Positions 53,801-64,000 of a stretch of 64,000 nucleotides of DNA are shown in pieces. A program made the position numbers and the translations under genes. Origin of the DNA: Polytrichum commune (Eukaryota > Streptophyta > Polytrichopsida > Polytrichales > Polytrichaceae); contig OX485808.1 of NCBI GenBank assembly GCA_950295325.1, positions 9,674,501 to 9,738,500 on the forward strand, read 5' to 3'. The notes under the pieces are model-generated. The model did not search any database and was not told the DNA's origin. It saw nothing but the letters and a program-made list of their open reading frames with translations. Numbering within the stretch: the first letter of the stretch is position 1; each line of letters opens with the position of its first letter.

Positions 53801-55957
53801 GGAAAGAGAATTACCACTAAATTAACCTTATATAATTTTTGCATTCAAAGTTGGTTTTTAAACTTGAAATGACTATTTGTATTCTAAGGTCACATGATCC
53901 CCACTATTCTAACAAATAGCATGACATCCAAGAAATGACATTACATTCAAGAAATAGCATTGCAATCTAAGTAATGACAAGAAACCAAAAAATACAATAC
54001 AATTCCCTAGTTATGGTCTTTGAGATGTGAGCATTTTGTGGTCACTCTTGATTGGACGCCTATACTTGAATGGCATATGACAAGGCTTGTAGTGAAGAAT
54101 GGACACCAAATATTCATGGCTTGGGATGAGATTGGAATATGTGCTCAAAATTTAGAAACCAACTTAGGCCCAAAAAATTGGGAAGTTTTTATGATCACTT
54201 AAAGAGAGAGATAATTACCACTAAAAGAACTCCTATAATTATTGTGTCCAACTTTAAATGATTGTTTGCGTGCTTCACAATTGTTAAACTCATATGAGAC
54301 AATTCCCAATTTGATCCACCTCTCAAGATTGTATGTAATCAAAGATTATTATGAGAAGCATCATGCTCCGCATCATGGGCAACACGTGCATGATGGTTTG
54401 CTTCACAAACACCATCTAGGTATGGGAATGAGCTTACCGCCAAGTTTTAGTGGCGAATTTTGATAATGCAATCTAAATTGCAAGGATTATGGGTAAATGA
54501 TATTCTACAAAATTTTAATATATTGAATCCTACAATGTTTCGAGGCAATAGGTCTCGTATTTTCTACTAAAGGAAATTGTGTGCAATATCATAGTACACT
54601 AGTATGCAATTCTTCATAGTTACGTGGTGGAGTCTAACATGGAAGAGTGTTGTTCAGGACACTCAAACCATCTAATCCTTGAATCCTTGGACCACATCAA
54701 TCTTCGTGCCATTCTTCCATTCACATCTCACTCTGACCATTGGCAATTTAGATTTGCTCCAACGAGGTCAAGGTTGAAGAATTTGAGTTTTGGCTGAAAT
54801 ATTGTGAAATAAGAATTACCAAACTCCCAAGATTTTCAAAGCTCAAACTCTCAACTCAAGCTACATTGTAAAGGATGCTTAAGTGCCATTCTTGCTTTGA
54901 TTTCTCACTTAGAGCATGACAACTATACACTTGCACAACCCATGGAGAGCTTGAGGAAAATAGTCAAACTCTCAAACTCTCAAACTCTCAGATTTGGTTT
55001 GAGCTTGGGATGGAATCTTGTCCAATTCAAGTATCAAACTCCCTAGAAATGTATAAGTTCTCAACTCAAGTTCGCGTGTAAAGGTGACTAAGAAAATCAA
55101 CTGCTCCTACTTCAATTTGATTGATGCAATTCAAAACCAAGGTGTACCATGGAGTTTTTACTTGGGATTTGTAACTCCTCAAAATTTGTCAAGGCTCTTT
55201 GTAGAATTGCCTACTTGGGAAAGGCCACTAATTGCACTAAACAACACTTTATCCAAAAAATTAATTGCAAACACATATATTAATTGCAATATTGATATCA
55301 TGTGCCAAAGGCTTGAGATTGTCTGAATGCATATTTTTGTGAACATGGAGAAAATCGATCTTTCAGCCGGATCGTAATCATGGTGGGTAGCCCCATTACT
55401 TCACATCTACACTCACAAAATCCCAAAATTTTCTTGCAATGAGAGACCTACTCGGGTAACCTAAGGATGGCCACATGAAACAAAACACACTTCTTCATTA
55501 TCTCTACACTTACAAAGTGAGAAAATGATTGTGGAAGTTGGGGATTTTAGTGTGGAGGAATGATAAATGCGGGCACAATCCACACCACACTTGGATGTTT
55601 CTCTTCAGTGCAAGCCCCAACAACCGTTGTGAACAAAAAGAAAAGCTTCCAAAAACAACCCACAAGGATGCAAAACATGAAAGAAAATGCAGATCACTGC
55701 TTACTTGTTGGTGCACATCTCCAAGCTTTGTTCTCGCATTCTACCACTTCGAGTCACCTTTTGGGTAGCAAATCACCAGATGATGTGAAAAAAAATATGC
55801 CCGTGAATCCCAACAATGTGTCCCTCCTCCACTTCACTTCACTTGAGTCTCCATAAACTAAGATCTCCATAATCCTTTTGCAAGTGGAGGCTTCAAAAAA
55901 ATTCAATCTTTGCTACACCACTATTTACACATAAACTTCGGCAACAACCAGATGTTG
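50821..55957. other. Long AT-rich interval without a recognised gene
   Basis: This includes the presumed promoter of the resistance gene (just above 50820). I found no protein family, splice structure, long inverted repeat or tandem array. Short frames such as 53123-53350 and 55084-55326 have no recognisable content. Confidence 0.5.
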
Positions 55958-56365
55958 GAAGATGAAGAGGATTTGCAAGAGAGAAAAAACAGTTCCTTTC
56001 CCCTGCACTCAAACCACTACCACTTTCCTCCCCCCAAAACTGTGGATCAGAGCTCGTGTGCATATCACTTAAGAAACTTTGAAAGAGGCAGTGTGAGTTT
56101 CTCTCTCTCTGCTCCAAACCCTCCCATACCCACAGGGCAGGCTGACAGCTCTCAACTTGGAAGATGAAGAGGATTTGCAAGAACAAAAAAACAGTTCCTT
56201 TCTCCTGCACTCAAACCACTGCCACTGATCTCCTCCCCCCATCTGAGCTCGTGTGCATATCACTTAAGAAACTTCGAAAGAGGCAGTGTGAGTCTCTCTC
56301 TAGATCTGTGTCTCTCCTCCAAACCCTCCCAGACCCACAGGGCAGGCTGACAGCTCTCAACTTGC
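55958..56365. repeat. Tandem duplication of about 205 bp
   Basis: Two adjacent copies (about 55958-56160 and 56161-56365) share GAAGATGAAGAGGATTTGCA, a CACTTAAGAAACTT string, a CT-rich tract and the ending GGGCAGGCTGACAGCTCTCA. They differ by scattered substitutions and small indels. Confidence 0.85.
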
Positions 56366-56490
56366 GAGGTGCGTGGGGAATCATTGACTCCTGGAATTAA
56401 TGACCCCAAACTTGGGAATTAAGTTTCGGCAACTTATATTTGTCAGTCTGTACTATGCTAGGGATGGATCATCATGCAACTTATTACGTA
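56330..56490 (+). repeat. Dispersed repeat family D, copy 1
   Basis: The sequence runs CAGGCTGACAGCTCTCAACT, GGAATCATTGACTCCTGG, TTCGG, CAGTCTGTACTATG, GGGATGG, ATGCAAC. Copies 2 and 3 at 61190 and 62500 keep the same order. It may be an old exon, LTR or short retroelement fragment; I cannot tell which. Confidence 0.6.
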
Positions 56491-57371
56491 TGATAATTTA
56501 CTCTGACTTGGTCTACTTTATGCAGCCTTCAACAGGATGAACGGGAGAACTAACCACTGCACCACATATGGTATTTAGTGTCACGCCTGCTACTTGCCAA
56601 TACGATTCCATTTGCGGTATAGCAATGTTCATTCCACTATCCTAGTAGTGCAAGTCCCAAGTCCCACTCACATTAGCAAGTTCCAACTTTTGAGCCTCAA
56701 GACATCATTAAAATATGTTTGATAATTATTAAAGTCGGGTATGTATTACTTTATGCAAAAATATTTGCGGGACTAATGTTGAGAGTTGGGTCCAGCTTTT
56801 TGCTCGATCTAGCTTTTTGCTCAACACAAGTCCCAAGCCTCACTTCCGAAAAGTATTGTCTTGAAGACATCCATGTCATCCTTGGAACTTAGGACTTGAG
56901 ACCCCATGTGAAGTGGTAAGTACAAACTTCCATGCTCTCAACAATTGAGATTGCATGGATCAACCTCAAGTGACTTGGGACTTGGACTTGGGACCCCGTG
57001 TGAACCGCCCCTCAGTAAAATTCTACAACAATGCGTCTCTCCAAACGGTAACCTACACCAATTGGACTGTTTATCGTAGTTACAGATGAAGCGATTTAGT
57101 TTGAGAAACAACCGATTGAAGTCCAAGACTTCAAGAAAATTACCAATCATTATACAAATTCTAGGGAACATACCTCAAATTTATATATATATAAACCAAA
57201 AGGTGTCAACATGTACTAGCTGCACTTGGAAACACTAGGATCTTAACCGATTGTGCCCAAAAATTGTTGCAGACAATGGTTTACAATGGCAAATGCAAAA
57301 ATTTCCATGGCAAAGGAAAGGTAGAAGCACATATTGTGGACAATTCGAGCACTAAGATTCCTTACAGCCAA
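56491..57371. other. Gene-free interval
   Basis: No gene or long repeat was seen. Confidence 0.4.
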
Positions 57372-57642
57372 GGCTAGACACCCACCTCTTTGAGTTGGCC
57401 CCTACCACTAACTTATTACCCGAGGTGGAAGTATAGTCAATCCTATTATAGCATGAATTATAAATATTTGGATAATTTGACTCCAAAATTAACATCGGAG
57501 GTCCCAAATTTGTCTAAGAGGTACCATTTGAGATGAAGAAACTCCAAACCTATCCAATGGGGCTCATGTTATTACCTTTTACTAGACTCTTTTACCTTGC
57601 TAAGAATGGTAGGGTGCAACTCAAAGAGGTGGGCATCTAACC
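57372..57642. mobile_element. MITE-like inverted repeat, 271 bp
   Basis: The ends are imperfect inverted repeats of about 36 bp sharing CCCACCTCTTTGAGTTG and CCCTACCA, beginning GGCTAGAC on the left and GGTTAGAT on the right. There is no coding content and I found no clear target duplication. Confidence 0.65.
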
Positions 57643-60600
57643 CTAGCTAGTCCCTTGCCTCACGCATGCAAATTATCCAATATTTTATTTGGATTAGCAA
57701 TTACGTAATAAATACAACGACATTAAGATCACATGAATCATAGCATACCTAGTTTTTATGGGAGTGTTCAAACACACAAACCTCATTTCACCCTTCCTAG
57801 TCACATAGGGCCACCCAAAATGGACAATGTTGATCGTTGACATTTTCATTCCTTCAATCAATGAGCTACAATTCTAAACCTTATAATAAGACAATTATCT
57901 ATACATGTATATATACACACACACACACACACACATACAATTTGGCACTCTATGGTGAGGGTGTTTGGGTGTTAATGTAGTCACTATTCTAAAGTTTCAA
58001 AATGGTCAGTCGTTGAGAATAGCATGTTGAGGGGACATTTTGGGGATGGACTAGGACATTAGTTCATATGCACATATGCAACATGGAGAGATGGCATGGG
58101 TCCAAACTACTGGACCTAATTAGCTATCATGTCAAAGTATCTAGTGGCCCACTTTGGGGTCCAATAAGTGTCGGAATTAATGGAAGTGGACACTTCTACC
58201 TTAAACTATGCAAACCATCCCTTGAAATAATAGTTCATCGTGGATAGTAATGTTCAATTCAGACAAAATTGAATCATTGTCATTAGAGCAAGATGCATCT
58301 AAACAATTTAGAGTTGGATATTTAACAAAGTAAACACTCGCACGTTCTTGTTATCACCAATCTAGAGGTACCCTTTCCCATCTAAACTCTTCCGCACCTT
58401 TAAATATGCAACTTAATAGAGAGGAGAGTTTCAACACCTCAATAAGGGATCCATCTATTAATATCGCACAATTATTGATCAAATATAATCTTTGCTCTAA
58501 CTCTTTCTATGTAGGCCCTTGCATGTTGTATAATAATAATTTTGATAATGGGACCCACAACTTCAATTATTCATATAGGATGATTTTTTGGTTGAGCATG
58601 ATACTCTTGCCCCCGGAAAAAGTTCCCCTCCCACCAAGCGTGAGACCACATTCCTGATAAGCCCTCGCCTTCCCCTCCATGAAACTCTTAACTCCTAAAG
58701 ACCATAAAGCCATATATGGTTTTTCCCACATTCTTCATGAGGTCCATATAGTTGGGCCTAGATATATCATTATAGATTCATAAAATTGGAAGGTCGAGAT
58801 TCATAAAAGCAATGAGTTTACTTGTTCAAGAAAATGAAAGTACTTTATGATGTATTGATTGGTTTTTTTTTTTACCTATTGAAAAACATGATGGCATCTC
58901 AAGTTATTGAGCATGTTTTAAAACAACGGGGTTGTCTTTTGGCATCGAGGCAAGTACATGTTGATAGGTTTATTTAGAACTAAAATGGACCCAAAAATAT
59001 GATAATAATTATTACATGTTTAAATATATATATGCAACTTCTTATCTATAGTAGGGTTTCAAGTACTAGAGAAATGTGTTTTGAATGGACTAGTTTGCTC
59101 AAGACAACCCAAATTTGACATGTGCCCATAACAAGTCGAGGAACCACGATAAATATTTTTCAAACGCAAATATTCATATTGTTGCACATGGGCTAAACTC
59201 GCACACGGAGATCAAGAAGGCAAAATGTTACCTTGGAAAATATATGTAAACTCTAAAAAAGGTAACACAAACCGAGGTTGACATATGGGCACACACTTGA
59301 CCCTCCCACCATTGAAATCTTCACGGTGGAAGTGCCTTCAAATGATGTAATAAAAAAAATCATGGCCCTCCATACTACTATATTCAATACATGCAGGTGA
59401 CTTGAGAAATCATGAACAAACACCCGTTCAACATCGATGCTGAAAACGTGCAAAAATGACACACCATTCTCTTTGCTCTTTCCTTTAGGGTCGGGTATTA
59501 CATGTTTAAGATGTGGCCAAGTTTTTCCTCCTCGCGACTTTGTTTGCTATGCGACCATGTTTTGGGTTAGTTCTACCACTTGACATGCCAAGAGATCGCG
59601 CATCATATTTTGGTCATGAATATACCATACCAAGGTATGTAATGATAAAATGACATCCCAAGGGTCCAAAGAAGTTATGCTCAACATACTTGACCGTATT
59701 TGCACGCCAAGTTAAACTTAATCCTTCCATGGAAGAAAGTCATTAGAAGAATAAAGCTATCCTTTCGTTAAGGGTATTCTTCTAAGAAACCACTGAAGAT
59801 GAAGTTAGCAACAACAAAATTTCATTATCATGATCTCATTTCTAGGTTGAACATGCTCATACCTTTACATAAGTTTATCTAGAACAATAAGGAAATTGAG
59901 CGAAGGTCAACGAAATTGCCTAGCCCAATTTACATGCAGGGAATTACCCAATTGAGTCATTTGGTACACTAAAATGTACAATCATCTTCATCAATACTTA
60001 AAAGAATCCAATTGAAAACAATTGGTACGATAATTATAATGAAGAAAATCAACCAAATACAGCATGCAAATACGATCAAGTAGAGTGAGAATACAGTATT
60101 TTATTGACTCAGGATACAATTTCAGTATATAATATCTATGTCTGCATTGTTTATGATCAAAATCCATAACATTTCTCCTTGTCAAGTCGAGCAAGTCAAT
60201 TAGAAATTGGTGGCACTAGCTATCATATATGCTAGTGCAGTCGCGTTATTTGGGTCAAAAGTGATACTGTCAGTGGACTGTTTGAGGAGGACGTAAATCC
60301 CCATGGTAATTAACCCACACTAATTAGGCAAAACAGTGTAGCAGTCGGTTCCCCTGGAAGTCTCTTAAAAGGCAGGCCCACGCCTCTCCACTTGCGAGCA
60401 TAGTCCGCCAAGAGCCTAAGGCTAGTGTAAATGCAACCTACAAAATTTGTGACTTAGCCTATAAAATTTTGAAAGTGTAGGACAAAGAGCCTATGGACAA
60501 TTTAAAAACATAGGATATCAACCAATGTGATAAAAAACATGTAGGAAATTTTGCCTACAAAGTTTTTAAAAGAGAGGATTTTAGCCATTCATCCTTCTTC

Positions 60601-60899
60601 AAATTGGGAAATTAGTTGACCTAAGTACATATCTTTAGGCTAATACTCGGGACTCTTGGGTGGCACATAGACGGATATCAATAATAGCCCTAACTCCCTT
60701 TTTTTGAGTTTATTTTGGAGGAAGCTATATCTTTGTGGAAGGATTCAAGAAAGTTTCGATTCTTGTTTACTAATCCTGAGAAATATCTTGCAGGAAGAGT
60801 AGACGTTGAATCAGAAGATGGTGAGGACTTTCACCCTTAAACTCATTTGAATTTTAGCAACCTTTCATTATAATCAACTCTTTAAAAAAGAGTTGGTTA
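57643..60899. other. AT-rich interval with a CA microsatellite
   Basis: A CA dinucleotide run lies at about 57914-57935. Otherwise I see no gene. Short frames at 58406, 59253 and 59991 have no family resemblance. Confidence 0.45.
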
Positions 60900-60957
60900 A
60901 TCCTTGGCCTTCAAACGTGGTGAAGGGCTTAGCCAGGTTCAATTCCTGCCAAGGATA
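60900..60957 (+). other. Short tRNA-like sequence, copy 1
   Basis: Complementary ends ATCCTTGG and CCAAGGAT enclose a T-arm-like CCAGGTTCAATTCCTG. The 58-nt length is too short for a complete tRNA and no cloverleaf is clear. It resembles the tRNA-derived head of a SINE. A relative lies on the minus strand at 63099-63153. Confidence 0.35.
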
Positions 60958-61189
60958 CCACTTAGTACTCAAATTTTGAATTTAAAACCTACAACATTAA
61001 AAGATATGAAGGATTTTAACCTACTAAAAATTAGTTTTGAAGGCAATTGGCGGGTAACTTAAAAACTCAAAAGGTTTTCAACTTACAAAAATTTGATATT
61101 GTAGGATGCAACCTATGCCATGAGGGAAATAGCCTATGCCCTTTTAAAGAGGTAGGCAATTAACCTCAATAACTTCAAAAACTTTTCGG

Positions 61190-61330
61190 ACACTGCTTGC
61201 GAGGTCTGTGGCGGAATCATTGACTCCTGGAAAAAGATGAGCAGACATTTGGGAACCACAGTAACTTACACTCGGTTCGTGCTTATCCTTTCACTGTGTA
61301 CTATGTTTGGGATGGCCGGGATTCCATGCC
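61190..61330 (+). repeat. Dispersed repeat family D, copy 2
   Basis: It carries CTTGCGAGGT, GGAATCATTGACTCCTGG, CGGTTCGTGCTT and GTGTACTATGTTTGGGATGG in the same order as copies 1 and 3. Confidence 0.6.
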
Positions 61331-61394
61331 CCACCAAAATAATCTACTGTGACTTGGTCCGACCTACTCATCATTCTGCAATAATAGAATAGTG

Positions 61395-62168
61395 TATTTA
61401 GTGTCATATGGTATTTCATGTCACTGTGGTAGCTTTTCCAATGATATTTCTTACGAAAATTTTCACAAGTATTGTCGTCCCAACTTCCGTTGACTTCATT
61501 CAAATGCCAGTTATATATAAGAACCAAGTCTGGTGTAGTCTGCATCCGGAACGTTTCTAATATGAAACACTGTCATGGGTGATTGAAATTTTGGATGGAA
61601 AGTCACTTACTAAGTGACAATTATAACAACATGGTAAATCTATAATGCCTAGATTTCTCTACAAGGAATGATGAATAAATGTTAGGTTCACATTTAGTGT
61701 TGGTGACACTACATAAAATATTTAGCGTACTTCTCTTTGAAACTACATTGTTCGTGGTTTTTAGTGTCACATAGATTGTTTGCAAAGGGCCTAAACTAGG
61801 CGCCTAGAGGTCTCAAAGTGTCACGCCCGCTAATTGTCAATATGATTCCAATCGTCAACAGAAGTAACTTCTTTAAGTGAAAGAATATCTACACTATGAA
61901 GTTTGGATGACACTTTTTCCTAAAGAAGGCTATAAATATTGTCATCCCAAATTACTTTTAGCCCATCCAAATGCCAAGTATTAGAACAAAGTGTGATACA
62001 CTCTACATCCCAACATTTATGTGATGAGACATTATCAAACATGATTGGAATTTGGATGACAAATCACTTAGTGAGTGAATGGAATTACAACATTGATAGT
62101 CCATGATGACCAAATGTTTTTATAAGGAATGACAAATAATGTTAGGGTTACAATTAGTGTTGGTGACA
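61395..62168. repeat. Two diverged direct copies of a roughly 300-bp repeat
   Basis: The first copy (about 61395-61710) and the second (about 61880-62168) share AATATTGTCATCCCAA-like, CAAATGCCAGT-like, TCACTTAGTGAGTGA-like and AAGGAATGACAAATAATGTTAG-like blocks in the same order, and both end in AGTGTTGGTGACA. Confidence 0.6.
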
Positions 62169-62476
62169 GTACACGGGCATTTTACAATTAGTATTGAGAA
62201 AGACAAATAGAATTGGAGAGTGTAGTGTGTTTGACATAAAAAGATTCTCTCCTCCCCCGAGGATCCCTTCATGCCAAAGGGCACTACACTAAATCTTGTA
62301 TATAGCGTCACTTACCAATCAAAATTATGCAACGCTATGTCCATTTGTTAAATATCTCATATTCTATCAACAAATGCCAGATTGGTTGTTTGGACATAAT
62401 AGAACATGAACTTTACTTGGTAAAATAATTCACGAATACTGTGTAACTCCAAACAGTAAGTGATAGTAAAAAAAAC

Positions 62477-62660
62477 TCTCTCTCTCTCTCTCTCTCTCGG
62501 CAGGCTGATAACTCTGAACTTGCAAGGTGTGTGTGCCGGAATCATTGAGTCCCGGAAGAGATGACCGACTTTTAATTTGGGACTTAGATTCGGTTCGTGC
62601 TTTTCTTCTTCTCAGTCTGTACTATGTTTGGGATGCGTTACCATGCAACATATGATAATC
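62477..62660 (+). repeat. CT microsatellite and dispersed repeat family D, copy 3
   Basis: A CT run (about 62477-62499) passes into CAGGCTGATAACTCTGAACT, GGAATCATTGAGTCCCGG, TTCGGTTCGTGCTTTTC, CAGTCTGTACTATG and ATGCAAC. The CT-rich lead is shared with copy 1. Confidence 0.6.
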
Positions 62661-64000
62661 TAATGGCACCGGGTCTGAGGTAGATGGGTCTTGATGGTTA
62701 CTTTTCCCAACTATATATGGTACAAACACGGAAAACATTTAAAATAAGTTGATTCGGCCAGAAAGAGTGGATTGAAATCTGTGCATTCTTTTAGAAAGAC
62801 GGAGTCAGTGTGTACCACAGTCCGGGGAGTTTTATACAAAATTCGGTACATTTCCGATCTTTTATAAAGACATTCGGATTTTTTTTCTTTTCTCGGAAGC
62901 TACCTAAATCCAACTTTTATTCTCGGTTAAAAACTAATATTTAACTTTACCATTTGGTAGTTTTCCGACTTTCTGAATTTCATTTCAGTATGTTTCCAAA
63001 GATTCGTATTGTATGTCGGATTTGTTTTTTTAAATATTGTAAAACAAATTGGTGTTATGCTTTTAAAGTGGTGAATTTGTGTTGATAGAAAATCCAAGTA
63101 TCCTTGGAAGGATTTGAACCTTGCCAAACCCCCACCAACTTGGGGCCAAGGATTTAGCCTTTGAAAAATATATAAATCCAAAAATGGATCATACATTATT
63201 TAGAGGCTAGTTAGTACAACAATACATGCAACTTTTAAACATTTGCATCCTCAGAATTAGAAAACATAGTTGAACTTACTGAACAAGATGCATCACTTGC
63301 AGAAGACACATAACGTGAAGGATTAGCATATAAAAACCGGTATTTGGTTCCAGTTTTCCACAAAGGAATTGTGTGAGGCCAAATCCACCACCCTTAAGCG
63401 TCCTAGTTTGGGTGATGTTTTTGAGAATCACATGCATTCTACTAAAACTTGTAGTAGTATGAAATGTAACTTCCGTATCCGGGGACACCCACATTGTGTA
63501 AAGTCATGATGCTTTATTAATGCTAGCCTCTTGAATAGATGTAGCGTGGGCCTCCTCAAGAGTCCAACCCGCGGCCGTAGCTACACATGCCCTTAAGGAC
63601 ATTCCTCTCGCCCCTTTAGTCTTGATTTTCCTTGTCTCAACATTGCGAGAATCCTTCACACTTTCCATCAACTCGTGTACTCAGTTTATTTCCTAGTGTG
63701 GGTACAAGCGTTAAAAAACGCTATTCTCTATTATCACAATCCTCACTTCGTGTTCTACTATCTTGCTAATGACTAATTATCTAAAGTAACATTAAGTAAC
63801 AACCCAATCAACTAACTATCATTTAGTCCAATATGGCACTACGGCTTTCCCCCTTAATTATCTACCCAAGTCACTAAAGGCCTAGCATTAAGCCTTGAAG
63901 CTGCCTTACTAAGTCCCCTTACAAGTGTCGGCCGACTAAACTTATAACCAGCAGCCCAACAGTAGCTGCAACTACTTTCACAAATTAACTAGCATCCCAC
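62661..64000. other. Gene-free end of window
   Basis: No gene was recognised. It includes the second tRNA-like sequence at 63099-63153. Short minus-strand frames have no known domain. Confidence 0.4.
63099..63153 (-). other. Short tRNA-like sequence, copy 2
   Basis: On the minus strand ATCCTTGG and CCAAGGATA enclose AAGGTTCAAATCCTT, the same layout as 60900-60957 with a different middle (CCCCAAGTTGGTGGGGG). Shared ends and a shared B-box-like part suggest one short repeat family. Confidence 0.35.

Noticed and set aside
56164-56400. A 78-codon frame in the tandem duplication
   Set aside because: No family resemblance, and the sister copy of the duplication does not keep the frame.

Overview
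The window looks like nuclear DNA of a land plant, most likely a non-seed plant and possibly a moss. The reasons are spliceosomal introns, a plant-type TTTAGGG repeat, a Ty3/gypsy chromovirus primed by initiator tRNA-Met, and a disease-resistance gene that fuses a protein kinase to NB-ARC and LRR domains, an architecture I know mainly from mosses. The taxon is an inference. About two thirds of the window is nested mobile DNA.

Positions 1-3618 are the end of a transposon (E1) with a DUF7869-type gene (transposase candidate) and a CACTA-like terminus. From 3619 to 18014 lie tandem repeats, an array of palindrome family A, a complete 7.07-kb chromovirus (7263-14332, target duplication CTGGT), two solo LTRs of the same family, and a damaged ParB/DGQHR-like gene on the minus strand (15368-17887). 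Positions 18015-21061 hold a second, 5'-truncated DUF7869 copy (E2). Positions 21062-37490 are a candidate 16.4-kb element (E3), bounded by the same terminal sequence on both sides. E3 carries a third DUF7869 gene on the minus strand. On the plus strand it carries a large ParB/DGQHR-like gene, an FCP1/HAD-like exon and two further exons. Palindrome family B is spread through its tandem arrays, its introns and one coding exon. Positions 37491-41655 hold a 1.4-kb fold-back with a nested hAT-like MITE, and palindrome family C, ending in another copy of the terminus.

The kinase-NB-ARC-LRR gene occupies 50820 down to 44043 on the minus strand. Its LRR exon is an array of about 27 units of 144 bp that runs on past a stop codon to about 43545. 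From 50821 to the end I see no convincing gene, only MITEs, dispersed and tandem repeats and two short tRNA-like sequences.

The most interesting pattern is that three palindrome families with unrelated sequences share one geometry: two arms of 10-11 bp around a 2-bp centre. Each is confined to one segment, A left of E2, B inside E3, C between E3 and the outer right terminus. Families A and B each sit with their own ParB/DGQHR-like gene, and in both cases the palindromes lie in that gene's introns. ParB-fold proteins in bacteria bind palindromic parS sites. This suggests, without proving, a family of plant transposons that each carry a ParB-like protein and a matching set of sites.
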